From NCBI GenBank assembly GCA_029237695.1, contig CM055267.1:9451043-9515042 (forward strand): DNA of 64,000 nucleotides, in the 5' to 3' direction. Both the position numbers and the translations under genes were made by a program. Positions 1 through 12,600 of the stretch are shown piece after piece. Numbering within the stretch: position 1 is the stretch's first letter; every line of letters begins with the position of its first letter. The stretch comes from Conchocele bisecta. Lineage: Eukaryota > Mollusca > Bivalvia > Lucinida > Thyasiridae. Under the pieces are notes generated by a model, which saw nothing but the letters and a program-made list of their open reading frames with translations, was not told the DNA's origin and did not search any database.

Positions 1-1
1 T

Positions 2-715
2 GATGACATTCTTACCGATCAATTTGGTCACCTCGCCGTTCAGTGCAGAGACCACGGCGGGCAGCCTGGTCACCCACTCGGTCGATCGCGTATGAGGGTC
101 TACAAGCTCTTTGGCATATTGGTGTCCGAACAGCCTCTCAGCCAGGGTCCGATTGAACCGCTCCACGATCCTCTGGTCCCGGTGGACATCCACGCGACCT
201 CGTCTGACAGAAACGTCGAGTTTCGCCAACAGGTGAGATACCGCCGCACCCATTAACTCGCGACCAGGATCGACCTTGAGAAGATTCGGCCATTTGAGAT
301 GGCTCCTCTTGTATATGCGGGAAAGAGCCTCGGCCACCTCCTTGGCTTCCTTCGTGGCCAGTGGCTCAGCCTCCTTATAGCGACTCGCTACGTCAACGTC
401 TGTCAGGGGGTACTTGTACGTCTTGCGACCGACGCGATCGTGAGGGAGAAACAGGAGGTCTGCTTGGTGGACTTCGTTCGGCACCGGCACGTCGAATTTC
501 GGGCGTGGAATACTGCGCGGCGTGGGAAAATAGATCTGCCAGATGGCCTGCTTCTTGAGCCATTCCTCGGCAGCGTTTTCAGAAACCTTGGTCGCCGCGG
601 CGAGGTTCTTGATGGCCGCGAGTCCCTTCAAGTAGCCGTGGGGGCTGTAGTATGTGTTCTCTAGCTTACGCGCTAGGCGAACCGATAGTTTGCTATCAAG
701 CTTGTGCGTGTCCAT
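2..715 (-). CDS. Polinton integrase (DDE, retroviral type), partial at window edge
   Basis: An ATG at 715-713 opens a frame of 238 codons that runs off the left edge without a stop. It is a retroviral-type (rve) integrase, which would insert the element's linear DNA into the genome. The catalytic triad is visible: D at residue 86 (in HQADLL), D at 149 (in KVDPG) and E at 185 (in IVERFNRT). The last two are separated by exactly 35 residues, the DD35E spacing of retroviral and Polinton integrases. It is clearly homologous to 26503-27537 over the whole visible length, and the paralogue suggests about 100 further residues lie outside the window. The gene begins 16 bases after the stop of the small gene at 731-1027, suggesting co-expression. 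No frameshift or stop is seen. Confidence 0.9.
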   Translation of the reverse strand, partial: MDTHKLDSKLSVRLARKLENTYYSPHGYLKGLAAIKNLAAATKVSENAAEEWLKKQAIWQIYFPTPRSIPRPKFDVPVPNEVHQADLLFLPHDRVGRKTYKYPLTDVDVASRYKEAEPLATKEAKEVAEALSRIYKRSHLKWPNLLKVDPGRELMGAAVSHLLAKLDVSVRRGRVDVHRDQRIVERFNRTLAERLFGHQYAKELVDPHTRSTEWVTRLPAVVSALNGEVTKLIGKNVI

Positions 716-730
716 CGTCTGCAAGATATT

Positions 731-1027
731 CTAGTAGATCGAACAGCTCCAACATGCTTTTGCCAGATCGTCCGGTAACTGCGTAGTCAATACTAAACCT
801 CCCCTTCCTTTGGGGAAAGTTTCACTGAAGCTGCTGGTTAAGTTCTGAAGGAACTTGGAGGAATTTACCATCCGCTTTGCGAAAAGGGTGGCCGTGTTTT
901 CGTCCTTGCGCCATGTCTCGAGAGAATCTTGAGTCAAACGGATCAGAGCCTTTGCGCCAGCTAAACGGTGTTTAAAGGCCGAATAGCTTACTCCAAGCAG
1001 AGCGAAATAAAGCACGTCAACTAACAT
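731..1027 (-). CDS. Small Polinton protein upstream of integrase (98 aa)
   Basis: This 98-aa protein is of unknown function. Its start (MLVDVLYFALLGV) and its C-terminal QLPDD...ACW block match the 72-aa protein at 26284-26502 (MLTDELYFAMLEV and QLPDD...ACW), which also sits directly before an integrase. The middle is longer here and not alignable by eye. Position and conserved ends argue for a real gene of the element rather than a chance frame. No membrane segment or catalytic motif is evident. A sequence search with both copies would be needed to name it. Confidence 0.6.
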   Translation of the reverse strand: MLVDVLYFALLGVSYSAFKHRLAGAKALIRLTQDSLETWRKDENTATLFAKRMVNSSKFLQNLTSSFSETFPKGRGGLVLTTQLPDDLAKACWSCSIY

Positions 1028-1998
1028 CGTTCTATATATATATATATATATATGTCACATGTAATAGTTTGGGTTCTATAGATATCACACATGATGCTTA
1101 TGTTTAATTTTGTTTTGTATTACATAACCGACAACATCTACCCAATGATGGAAGATAGAGTAGAATAGTAATGTCGATAGGATAGACAAGAGGTATAATA
1201 TGTACAAAAGACTAGGAAATATAGAGATTCATTTAGTACATCAGTAACTCCATTTTACAATTATCAAATGTCAATAAATGTCTATCATTATTTCCCACAT
1301 ATCAACACTGCAATTATCAATTACATTGTACAATAACAACACTTCAACATTTATTCACCAAGACACTGATACTAAAAAATGATATCGTCTCTTATAATTC
1401 TTCCAACATATAAATCACTGTTTGTATAGTCTTCAATCATCTCTATTATGGTAAGTATATGTTCTTCCACGAGGCATACCTTCCTATACAACCCTTTACA
1501 GTTGTTCTATATACTAACTCAATACTATAACCACTATACACAAATAGTTTATTTATAAATCAATTAACGAAAGGATACAAGATTTAGCCCAACAGTAATC
1601 CACCAGTCGAGTAACTTCTGTTTCTTTACAGGGAACGCTTTGATATTTCATACATGCATTCATCTGATGATCCTCTATTGTGCTACAGCAAATCCATGAC
1701 CCACCCCCCCCCCACCCCTTTCATCAAGGTCAAGGTCACAAACTTAGCACATTCATGCATGCATTCCTCATATGAATTGCTATCATGCTGTAGAAAATCA
1801 CCAACTTAGTGCGTTCATAGACTTAACGTTCATAAACTTTTTCAGGGAGCGCATTGATATTTCATACATGCATTCATCTTAATATGCTATATTATGCTAT
1901 AGCAAACCCACGACCCACCTTGCACCACTGACCCCAATGTCAAGGTCCACCGCACGCCCCTTAACCCAAGGTCAAGTTATATAATATTTGATGTTTTT
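1028..1998. other. AT-rich non-coding DNA with (TA)n and short dispersed repeats
   Basis: After a (TA)n tract at 1032-1053 the sequence is AT-rich and carries no credible gene. From about 1630 to 1990 there are two diverged copies of a ~110-base unit containing TGATATTTCATACATGCATT, then a TC-rich or C-rich part with 'caaggtca' words. Related units recur at 6.9-8.0 kb. Confidence 0.6.
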
Positions 1999-4081
1999 AG
2001 CTCACCTGAGCGAAGCTCATGTGAGCTATTGTTACCGCAATATGTCCGTCGTCCGTCGTCGTCGTCGTCGTCCGTCGTCGTCCGTCGTCCGTCGTCGTCC
2101 GTGAACATTTTCAAACGTCTTCTCCTCGGTAACCATTGGGTCTATAGTCACCAAACTTCATGGTCATGGTCCTTAGGTAGGGGGATTACAAAATTGTTAA
2201 AATGACGTCATTACGTAATCCAAGATGGCCGCCGTCTAAAAATAGCACAAATTCTTAAAAAATATTCTTCTCAAGAACCGCCAACCGGATTTCGACAAAA
2301 CTTGGTAGAAATGATCGATGTACATTGCTCTTTCAAAGTTGTTAAAATGGTGACCCTGGGGTCAAAAATGGGCGTGGCCCGTGGGGTCAAATTGGGGTCA
2401 AATTTTTTTTTGACTGAATATGGTCATTTCATATATCAAATTGAAGGTATCAATGAGGCGATCACTCTGGTGCATTTTATTTCGAAATCGGATTGTTATG
2501 TCATCCAAGATGGCCGCCGAAAGGTCCAAAGGTCGTTCTTTTATTAGAGATTTCAAAATTCTTCTTCACATGAACCGCTTAGCCCATGGTAGCCAAACTT
2601 AAAAGTTATGGTCCATGGGAGAAACCTTTTCAGATTTGTTAAAATGGAGGTCATCGCTAATCCAAGATGGCCGCCGTCTAAAAATAGCATAAATTCTTAA
2701 AAAATCTTCTTCTCATGAACCGCTTGCCGGATTTCGACGAAACTTGGTAGGAATGATCGATGTACACGGCTCTTTCAAAATTGTTAAAATGGTGACCCCG
2801 GGGTCAAAAATGGGCGTGGCCCGTGGGGTCAAATTGGGGTAAAATTTTATTTTTGACCGAATATGGTCATGTCATATATCAAATTGAAGGTATCAATGAG
2901 GCGAACACTCTGGTGCATTTTCTGTCGAAATCGGATTGTTATGTCATCCAAGATGGCCGCCGAAAGGTCAAAAGGTCGTTCTTTTATTTTATTAGAGATT
3001 TCAAAATTCTTCTTCACATGAACCGCTTGGCCCATGGTAGCCAAACTTAAAAGTTATGGTCCATGGGTGAAGCCTTTTCAGATTTGTTAAAATGGAGGTC
3101 ATCGCTAATCCAAGATGGCCGCCGTCTAAAAATAGCATTTCTTCATAAATTCTTAAAAAAATCTTCTTCTCATGAACCGCTAGCCGGATTTCGACGAAAC
3201 TTGGTAAGAATGATCGATGTACAATGCTCTTTCAAAGTTGTTAAAATGGTGACCCCGGGGTAAAAAATGGGCGTGGCCCGTGGGGTCAAATTTTATTTTT
3301 GACCGAATATGGTCATGTTATATATCAAATCGAAGGTATCAATGAGGTGATCACTCTGGTACATTTTTTGTCCAAATCGGATTGTTATGTCATCCAAGAT
3401 GGCCGCCGAAATGTTAAAAGGTCGTTCTTTTATTAGAGATTTCAAAATTCTTCTTCACATGAACCGCTTGGCCCATGGTAGCCAAACTTAAAAGTTATGG
3501 TCCATGGGTGAAGCCTTTTCAGATTTGTTAAAATGGAGGTCATCGCTAATCCAAGATAGCCGCTGTCTAAAAATAGCATAAATTCTTAAAAAATCTTCTT
3601 CTCATGAACCGCTAGCCGGATTTCGACGAAACTTGGTAGGAATGATCGATGTACATTGCTCTTTGAAAGTTGCTAAAATGGTGACCCCGGGGTCAAAAAT
3701 GGGCGTGGCCCGTGGGGTCAAATTGGGGTCAAATTTTATTTTTGACTGAATATGGTCATGTCATATATCAAATTGAAGGTATCAATGAGGCGATCACTCT
3801 GGTGCAATATTTGTCGGAATCGGATTGTTATGTCTTCCATGATGGCCGCCAAAAGGTCCATTTATTCAAGATTTTTAACAACTTTTTCTCAGGAACCACA
3901 TGGCCGATGCTGGGTGAAGCATTTTCAGATTTTGTAAAATGAGAGTCATCGCTTAATCCAAGATGACCGCCATCTAAAAATAGCACAATTTTTTTAAAAC
4001 ACATGAACTCAATGTCACATTCTCCTCTGGTGTTCATGGAGTCAGGTGAGCGAATTAGGGCCATCATGGCCCTCTTGTTTT
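1999..4081 (+). mobile_element. Non-autonomous repeat element with CTCACCTGA termini and ~440-bp internal tandem units
   Basis: The left end reads AGCTCACCTGAGCGAAGC and the right end TCAGGTGAGCG followed by GGGCCATCATGGCCCTCTTG. CTCACCTGA at 2001-2009 and TCAGGTGAG at 4042-4050 are exact inverted copies. Inside, a unit of roughly 440 bases recurs about four times; its AAGATGGCCGCCGTCTAAAA words start near 2223, 2667, 3113 and 3552 (the last slightly changed). A GTCGTC/CCGTCGT microsatellite occupies 2046-2102. Short open frames inside simply reflect the tandem unit and are not genes. Partial copies of the same family are at 46258 and 63720. It resembles the very abundant interspersed repeats of bivalve genomes; no transposase is present. 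Confidence 0.75.
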
Positions 4082-6399
4082 ATCAACTGTGCCAAGTTTG
4101 AGTGAAGGCTGCCAACAGGCGAGCTTCGTTGTCTTCTGACAACTCTTGTTATACAAACGTACAAAACTACTATGTAGTACATTTGTACATAAATACACAC
4201 AAAATTACTAGCCTCAGGGATTGAGAACACAAGTTTGTAAAATTGGTCCAAAAACCCCAGTTTCTATATATATTGTGGGTAATCGATTCACCCCCGCGAT
4301 ATACACCAATGTGAAAATCTATAAGGTGTATATGGCGGGGATAACACAAAAGTAATTTTTTTGCATGAAAATGGGTTTAAACCTGTATTAAATTTATATT
4401 ACATGTAATAGTAATTGTATATATATTAAAAGCATTTCGATAACATTTAAAAGAAATAGATAGAATATAACAGGCACAAACGACTTGAGTGACTATCCCC
4501 ACCAAAGGTAAACCACTGGGGTAGTATGGGCTTGTTATATAAAACGCTTTATATATTCATCACAAATGTTGTTTCCAAATTAATTCATTTATAACGTCAT
4601 GTATACACATAAAAAGTCTGCAAATAACGAAAAAAAACGCATATATCACACTGAACGTGTCTTTACGGATGGGGTCCGGCACATCAGGGTGTATTGTAGG
4701 AATCAGATTTCATTGTTTCAACATTTCTAAAGGTATGTCTTAAATATACTCGAAGAACATTTAATTTGTATTGCCTGGTGCATGTATTGCCATAGTATTG
4801 CGTTATTTGTATAGTGGAAATCAATAATGTTGAGACCAGGGGCGATAACCGCGGTTTCTCAAAATAACAATAAAAATGAATATGTATTCATCAGACGTGA
4901 CTATTTAGTCATCCAATGCATTTTCGGGTGTAAAATAATGATACTTAATTGGATATCGACAGCAGTCGTAATTAACTTGATACATGTAACCGAGCCGTAA
5001 ACTGGGGTTTCAGTGATACGGTAGGCAAGTTCGATTTAAATAGTCTTTAATATGATATGATAGATGGTATACGACGTATCTCACAGCTCTGAAAATACAC
5101 AATAAAACATAATAAACAACTATTCAGAGATACGTCGAACCTACAAAAATGAATACATGACTTACACTTTTACACATGAATTTAAGGAATAAAACACACA
5201 TTCTGTTCTATGGCTTATCGAACAGATATATACGAATATATGCACAGTCCTGTGCATGGAAATAGTTAATATTTCCTACCTATGTGGCAAGCATTGTGAT
5301 TCCTACAATACCCTGTGTAGTCGTTTGACATACAATTACTCCAGTGAATTGGGTACAGTTAGATCACAGGCGGATGGATACAATAGCACGAACAAGGACA
5401 GTTACAAGAAATATGGTTTCTCAGCCTTTACTCCCCAGTCACTGCCTCTCACCCGTGCATGGAGGTTATGCAAATGTTAGGCACATGCAATAGTGAAAGT
5501 GCAATAGAACGCGTGGCGCAACCGAACCGACCAAAAACACACAATTCCAAATAATGACACGCGAACAATGAACAATGAATAACATACCCGACAATGCCCG
5601 AAGTCTCACAGCTCCAGAAGAATGGATAGACCAAATAGTTTTCAGCTCATAAAATACGTCGAAGTGAACTGCATGACAATCGCAAGCGAAGTGAATTCAC
5701 AAAGAGTTCAACATGCAGGAGCGCGAAACATCGCACGAGAGAAGTAGTTCGACCAAAGCGGGAAAAGCTTTGCCCAATCATATGTACAGCTATAAGTTAC
5801 GTGGGAAGAGTAGTTCCTACGCCATGAAATAAAACAAATGCTTGAGTGAACATCACATGACCATGATCACATGACACTTTGAATCACGTGACTATTATCA
5901 TATAAATACATTTTATCAAGCAACTTACAGCAATGATAAAATATAATTAGCACGGCATGTATTTCAAAAGACAAACACAATAATGCAGTTTGAAATGATG
6001 TATTGTTTACACATGTAAGTATTACGAATAAAAGAAAAGCGCATAAAATACCTGTACTACATACACATTACATAATTGATTTATATAATTAAAACTGATC
6101 ACCATTTCTCAATATGTACATTTACTAGCGGTCACTACTGTCCAAACGGTATTGAACTATTAGCTAATATTGTGTAAAAACGAAGGCTTCCTATGTTAAA
6201 AACATGTGGAATAGTTACATTATTAGTTACCCGTGTAATTTCTGTAAAAATACATTTTAATAGGTAACCCCGCGACCTACTGCTACCCCCGTCTTCGCGG
6301 GAACAGTCTCAGTTATATAAATGCTTGCTATTTCAGGTGCTACATGTCAAATCCCTCAGTATAATTTATCCGGAATTTATTCGGAACCACCGAATGAAG
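4082..6399. other. AT-rich non-coding stretch, no gene recognised
   Basis: Both strands carry only short, compositionally AT-rich open frames without recognisable domains. No RNA gene, array or terminal repeat was seen. A host intron or intergenic DNA is likely. Confidence 0.5.
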
Positions 6400-6421
6400 T
6401 TAGCACCGAATGAAGTTAGCA

Positions 6422-6871
6422 CAAAATGACGGGATCACATTACCAAATGACGGGACCACATTACCAAATGACGGGACCACATTACCAAATGACGGGACCA
6501 CATTACCAAGTGAAGGGACCACATTACCGAATGACGGGACCACAATACCAAGTGACGGGACCACATTACCAAATGACGGGGCCACATTACCAAGTGACTG
6601 GACCACATTACCAAATGACGGGACCACATTACCAAGTGACGGGACCACATTACCAAAGGACGGAACCTCATTACCAAGTGACCGGACCACCATACCAAAT
6701 GACGGAATCACATAACCAAGTGACGGGACCACATTACCAAATGACGGAACCTCATTACCAAGTGACCGGACCACCATAACAAATGACGGGACCACATTAC
6801 TAAGTGACTTAATCACATTACCAAATGGCGGGACCACATTACCAAATGGCCGGACCACATTACCAACTGAT
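6422..6871. repeat. 21-bp minisatellite, about 21 copies
   Basis: The unit is ACGGGACCACATTACCAARTG. Units ending AAATG and AAGTG alternate over part of the array, giving a 42-base higher-order period, with scattered point changes (for example ACGGAACCTCATTACC). Because 21 is divisible by three, several frames on both strands stay open through the array and give periodic peptides; these are by-products rather than evidence of protein. Confidence 0.95.
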
Positions 6872-6894
6872 GTAAGCCTACATAAGACAGTCAT

Positions 6895-8060
6895 GGCGTT
6901 CCATGCATTGACATACTTAACACATGCATTGCTCTAATGGTTCTCCATCATTTTGTGATCAACTTTTAACCAGGATGGTACCTTGATCGACATATTTATG
7001 CCCCCGCCAACGAATCGTGTTACTGGCGTCCATACGTCCCGTCCGTACGTCCGTCCGTGCCGAAAACTTAACGCTTAGGTAAATTTCTTATAATTTCTAT
7101 TCCCTTACGCGGATCCGCTTGGTATTTCACACACGCATTGCTCTAATGGTCCTCTACCATGATAATCCCGCCCCCTGCTAAGCATAGGGTCAAGGTCACA
7201 TACTTGATGCATTTGAAACCTTAACGCTCTGTTTAAATGTCTATGTATATGTTTCCATGTACTCATCTGCTTGATATTTCACACACGCATTTATTTAATT
7301 GTTCTCTACCGCACTCTGGCAAACCCATGATCGTCCCGCCCCGACTAAGCCCAAGGTCAATGTCACATACTTGGTGCGTTCAAACCTTAAAGTGAAATGC
7401 CCACTCATTAGGCACAAAATATTCTTTATAGGCATTAAATAAGTGTATAATTGTGTCACTATTCCACCAGTTCTAAAAATTACGAGTGCCCGCTCTACAG
7501 ATACAATAATTTATTAAAGTTTATTTACTGATAGTGACGCGCGGTGGTATCAGGCTATTTTCATCTGCAAATGAGGCATTACATTTTGAGATTATTGATG
7601 CTAATTAAATGCGTCACCTCCATAAAATAATATTTTTAACAGATTATAAAGTATGATCATTGCATATCAGAAAATAAATACAGAGAAGAAACATGACAAA
7701 TAGTAATGTTCATTAACATTTTAAGGAAACACGGTTATCGCCCCTGATATAGTTGGAAATTTACGTTTGATATCAAATGTATAATAATACCAAGCACTAC
7801 GTGGGTTAATGGTGAATGGGTGTTTATTTTACAAGGAAATTTATCAGGTGATGTCTCTGATATAAAGAACATTGTGTGTCTACTGAGTGGGCATGTACCT
7901 TTAACGCTCGGGTAAATGTCTTATGTTGTATGTTACCTTCAACGGATCTGCTTTATATATTGAACACGCATTGATTTAATGGTCCTCTATCGCACTGTGA
8001 CAAATCAACGATCGTCCCGCCCCTTTACATCATTGGTCCAATATTGATTTTATTACGAAA
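6895..8060. repeat. Diverged dispersed repeat units (~110-140 bp)
   Basis: A unit with TTGATATTTCACACACGCAT, a 'ggtcctctaccat' word and a 'cgtcccgcccc' word appears near 7110, 7270 and 7930, with weaker traces near 6910. The same family is at 1630-1990. The sequences between them are AT-rich and hold no gene. Confidence 0.55.
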
Positions 8061-8454
8061 AAATAGTTCTCTATGGGAATTTAACACGGGGCAAAAAGAG
8101 GTGGAGAACCTAGAGGAGGAGTCGAAAAACTATTTTTTTTGGAAATTGATTCTGAAATCAAGCTAGACAGTTTGGAAATGATCTAACTAAGAAAACAAAA
8201 GTTAAATTTTGAAAATCGGTCCACTATTTCTGAAATTAGAAAAAAATCCCCATGTTAAATCCCCATATAAAAAGAAGGCTCATTCTTAAATTTTCTTTTA
8301 ATTTAATATTATTGAAACAAATATTGTTTTTGCATTGTTTATATGGCTGTACAATTTGGGCAGATTTCGTAAATCAGACAGTAAATAATATGTCCGTTGT
8401 CATGCAATTATCATACTATATACATATTGTCGAGCAGAGACATAGTGATCACAA

Positions 8455-9197
8455 TGACGTCCGTGTGTCCGTGCGTCCGTCCGTCCGTGCATGCGTCCGT
8501 GCGTCCGTGCGTCCGTCCGTCCGGGCCAACGTCTGGGGGTTTAAGAGGGTAGGGGCGTGGCTTAGAACAAAATAATCCTTTGATTTATTCCGTAAGCTCC
8601 TAAAATCTATTGTTGTTTAGGGGCTTTCATCTTCAAACAATGGAAATACCCCATAAACCCAAAATGTTGGAACGTCCGTCCGTCCGTCCGGACAAACGAG
8701 AGCTACATTGTGAGGTTAACCACACAGTGATGGACTTGTTAAGAGATGCTTATTCCGTTTTTAACCCCGTTATGAATTGCTCTTGTGGGGTTATTTTCTC
8801 TTATGGGGTTGTTTTTATGTCTGATTGATCTTTACGGGGTCTGATTTAGGATAGGTTAGGGTTAGGAACCCCACAATGTAAGTCCATTCGTCCGTCCGTC
8901 CGTCCGTCCGTCCGTCCGTCCGTCCGTCCGTCCGTCCGTCCGTCCGTCCGTCCCCGTCCGTCCGTCCGTCCGTCCCCGTCCGTCCGTCCGTCCGTCCCCG
9001 TCTGTCCGTCCGTCCGTCCGTCCGGGCCAACGTCCGGGGGTTTGAGAGCTTAGGGGCGTGGTTAGGAACAAAATATTCCTTTGTAATATTCCGTAAGCTC
9101 ATAAAATCTATTGTTGTTTAGGGGCTTTTTCTTTGTTCTTCAATCAATGGAAATACCCCATAAACCCAAAATGTTGGAACGTCAGTCCGTCCGTCCG
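8455..9197. repeat. CCGT microsatellite arrays with duplicated ~150-bp flank
   Basis: Tetranucleotide CCGT arrays occupy about 8458-8525, 8671-8690, 8888-9025 and 9183-9197. The sequence after the first array (8521-8690, with GGCCAACGTC, a GGGGCGTGG word and CCATAAACCCAAAATGTTGG) is repeated after the large array (9023-9197). The block is therefore a segmental duplication whose borders are the microsatellite. Apparent open frames rich in TDGR or VRPS residues are read-through of the array. Confidence 0.9.
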
Positions 9198-10061
9198 CGG
9201 CCATCTGGTATAGTATAAACAACGTGAAACTAAATATTTATCAGAATGTTTATATACTAATCTCGTTTAATTTTAGACGCGTTCCTTTTTAGTCAAGGTC
9301 ATTACCAAGGTCAATGAATGATGGAGATGGTGTATGGATCGAGTCTAGTTCAAATGGTATATACTACTTGAGAATTAACAATAACCTGGACAAATATGCA
9401 GAAAGCTGAATTTATCAACAAAGTTACCTGGCGCCCTTCTGAGTCCATAGACAAAAGTTATCGTCTGGAAAATGTGAGCTCGATGTGTAATCCACGATGG
9501 CGTCCAAGATGGCCGCCAATAGTATGAAGAGGCATATATCTTTAATGTTTTGATCTTAAACTAATATAAAATAACCCAGTTTCATGTTAGAGGATGTGAG
9601 GAATCTAAATCTGATGTCATATCATCGGTTAAATGTCAAGGTCATCTGAAAATCTCAAGTCATCTGCAAATAATTCCAAATAATCATGAAAAATCTGCGC
9701 AATTTTATTTTATTTCTGTATTTATTTACAAGTACAGTGCATGTACCTCATTTATATTACTAAGTAAACATTACTAGGGACAGTAAGTGCCTCAGCCTAT
9801 ATCATTATCCTAATATGACCATAATATAACCTTGAATATCGCAAAAAAACAAGTTTCAATGTTGCGGATGCTTAGAGTCTACACTTTTATATCGAAATGG
9901 TGAGAAAGTTAATTACTGCTCATCGTCATCGAGATGATAGGAATTGGTACATGTTTGGCGAATGCATGACGAGCATATTGTTGTGCAATGCAATCCAGCT
10001 TTGCGACACATACATCGCTTGCCACATCAGTGAGCTCTAGATCTCCACCATTACCAAGCCA
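9198..10061. other. Non-coding, no feature recognised
   Basis: AT-rich sequence with GATGGC/AAGATGGCCGCC words near 9495-9520, shared with many repeats of this window. Nothing codes convincingly. Confidence 0.5.
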
Positions 10062-12600
10062 TTATTGTACAGTGAAATTATCTTCTGTACGAGTGATATC
10101 TTGCAGCTGCCGATGTTGGTGGGAGGCTCTCCAGTTTGAAGCTGTCGTTGCTCTTCTTGCCGACCTTTCGCATGTATTGTACATAACGCAGCTTGTCAAG
10201 AGATGTAAACTGCTTGATATTATATAGCTCCAAGAGTATTGTCGCTCCCACCTGTGCTTCATCCTGACTGGAGTTAGAAATACATCCGCTACTGTACTGT
10301 CAGTCTTACTGACAACAGTAAGTGCCTTCTTCCCAACGCCGAAGGGGGCAGAGGCCTATCACACCAGGTGATGGCACGGCCGAGAATAATGTTTGTACTT
10401 GCATTGGGTTGCATCGCTTGTTGAACGTCACTGACTTTATAAACAACATTCATTGAGTAACGCATGTAGAAGTTTGTGGAGGTGACTATCAACAAGCATG
10501 ACAACAAAGTCAGTATCTGTGCCGACCAGTAACACGGGACGACATGGTTGAGCATTGGCGTAAGTTATGGTTGAACATGTCAACATATATTCAGCGTCTA
10601 TGGTAGCCTGAATACATTTCACACATTCGAAGGTGAGCTTCTGTTTTACTTTTTTTGTCAGTCGGGATGTGTTAGTGCGATTGGCTAAGAACAAGCGTTG
10701 ATTTGTAGAGATTTGTCGGTGAAAATCAACAATTATGTCTGCAGCTATGGTTTGACGGAGGCTGTGCCTATTCTGTTCTGCAAATTTAGTTGACATGGTG
10801 ACATAACCATCAAAACAAATTGTACACTTGTCATAAGTATTTAGCACATTGAATATATAGTTGTCACAGACATTACCATATGTACAAGTATCCATATTGG
10901 CCATGGCACAATCTGCAATAAATGGCCGCGAGTTCATCACGTGTTGTGGGGGTAACTGGTGCTTTCAGCTGATTTGCCAAAACACTTTTATTGTTCTTTC
11001 GCATCACTCTCTTGTCCAGTTCCGATGGCTCCTTTCTGAACTCATGCCGAAGGTGATCTTCCATGTCTGATGACACTTGTAACACGCATGAACAGTGGGT
11101 TGGGATCTATCTAAACTGCATGATTACGGATTGTCACACTATTGTTCGCGTTAGCAATTGAAACAACTCGGTCATTCCTTTTGAATTTAGCGTCAGCATA
11201 ATTCTCATCTGTAATGCATTCCGCAGCTTCCCTCCAGAGCTCGAAAGCACAATATGCATTAACAGATTTGGGCGCAACTAGTCCAGTTAAGACAGAAACC
11301 AGACTGTCACGATGATGGCCGGTGTAACAGAAAGTTGGCAATTCCGAAATATGGCATAGTGTTGTCCATCACGCGCTATTTGGAGACTCGCATGCCATTG
11401 TGCTTATCACTTCTTTGCAAATGAATGCCACAGAAGGGACTCACAGGCAGGTACAGTCCTTGACAGAACGTGGACCATTCTCGACTTGGTGCTACTTGTG
11501 ATGCCACAACCATGTTCCACGCCTCCGTGTGTCTTTATCATCCGCATCAGCACCTGCTCAATGGTCTGGTCCGTGAGGTTACCCAACCAGAATATGTTAC
11601 TACTGCGAATTGTCCAGTAGTCGGATGTGGTATATGTAGTACGCTGATTTTCATCAATGATATTTGGGAGCTTCATCATCTGGTATGGTAAAGACGGGCA
11701 CATTTTGCATATTCCTCATGCCCACCAGAGTGAAATAGTTTGAGCATTGCATAAATGCAGAACAGGTGCAGTTCCCAATCACCAGTTATTACGGCACGCT
11801 GAAATAAGAGTATTAGTCGCACCATTTTCTGATAGACAATCCACAATTTTCCAGTCTGTGGCCAGCTCGCTTATCATGAATATCCATTAGACGCAATATG
11901 TTTACTGCAGACAAGCAAGAGACGAGGCGCTCAGCATGTGTGCCTGGAGTGCACGGGCATAAGTATGCCCTGCCATCATGCTCTTGACTGGGGCGTATAT
12001 AATTTCCCATATATGAGACAAACGTTCGGCCATGACATGCCTGATTGCGCCCATGTATGACATCAACAGATGAAATCCACCTAATCTCCCTACCAGCCTG
12101 TTGAGTGCTGGTGATGCCTGTATGATATCGGCTGCTTTCTCGTACATTGGTTGGTCGAATGTAACAGGAGCGATACCCAACTTCAAAAATAAATAGAGTA
12201 TAGAGCATGTCCTGGTGGTTTGGGTCCAGCTTGATGAACGGCAGAATTTCAATTCTGCTCACCTCAAAGAGCCCCTGGCTCATAACGGTTTGGCTGAATC
12301 CACTCCACATCAGACAACGTTCAGTTTCAGATGGTATATTGTCTTTGATGGATTCAAGTGGCTAGATGAATACATTTTTTGAGAGCAGGTACATGTGGTT
12401 TTCTAAACTTTCTGATAGGGATCTCCGCGGCCAGCAATATCAGCTGATCGAACTTGTTTAGAACGAGGAAGCTGCTCTTCCCCACTCTCCAGCTGGAGTG
12501 ACACCAGCAATGCCACCTAGCACATGCCATGTTCCATGTCCGGTGGTAAGTGTGCGGTATCAATATATGCGTTGTGAACGACAAAGATCTGTTCACAATC
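10062..12600 (-). pseudogene. Decayed member of a multicopy invertebrate protein family with a PIN-like DTD block
   Basis: Consecutive minus-strand pieces in shifting frames look like one broken gene read from about 12.6 kb down to 10.1 kb. Near 12.25-11.9 kb there is VTFDQPMYEKAADI and LGGFHLLMSYMGAI, at 10.9-10.4 kb FAEQNRHSLRQTI and LLVGTDTDFVVMLV, and near 10.37 kb a degraded ITWCD block where relatives carry a TGCDTTSA-like motif. I know these blocks from long uncharacterised proteins present in many copies in cnidarian and mollusc genomes; the GTDTD block resembles the acidic centre of PIN/FEN-type nucleases. At least five frame changes and stops make it inactive. Family assignment is from memory and moderate; function is unknown. 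Confidence 0.6.

Larger units (their letters stand above)
1..1027 (-). mobile_element. Truncated Polinton/Maverick fragment (copy 1)
   Basis: The minus strand holds two consecutive genes, a small protein then an integrase, in the same order and orientation as the pair at 26284-27537 in the larger Polinton. Sequence is clearly more GC-rich than what follows from 1057. The fragment stops abruptly at a (TA)n run at about 1032-1053, beyond which no Polinton sequence is seen. The element presumably continues past position 1. Unlike the other copy, its integrase frame is open throughout the visible part, so this copy may be younger or less damaged. Confidence 0.85.

Noticed and set aside
2302..3942. 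Several MGSNWG/YQIEGINEA-type frames
   Set aside because: They repeat because the ~440-bp unit repeats; frames differ in length and end at random, with no start or domain.
6422..6871. CRISPR-like array or repeat protein
   Set aside because: Units are contiguous 21-mers without spacers, and several frames on both strands stay open only because 21 is a multiple of three; it is a minisatellite.
8815..9102. TDGR-rich protein
   Set aside because: Read-through of the CCGT microsatellite.
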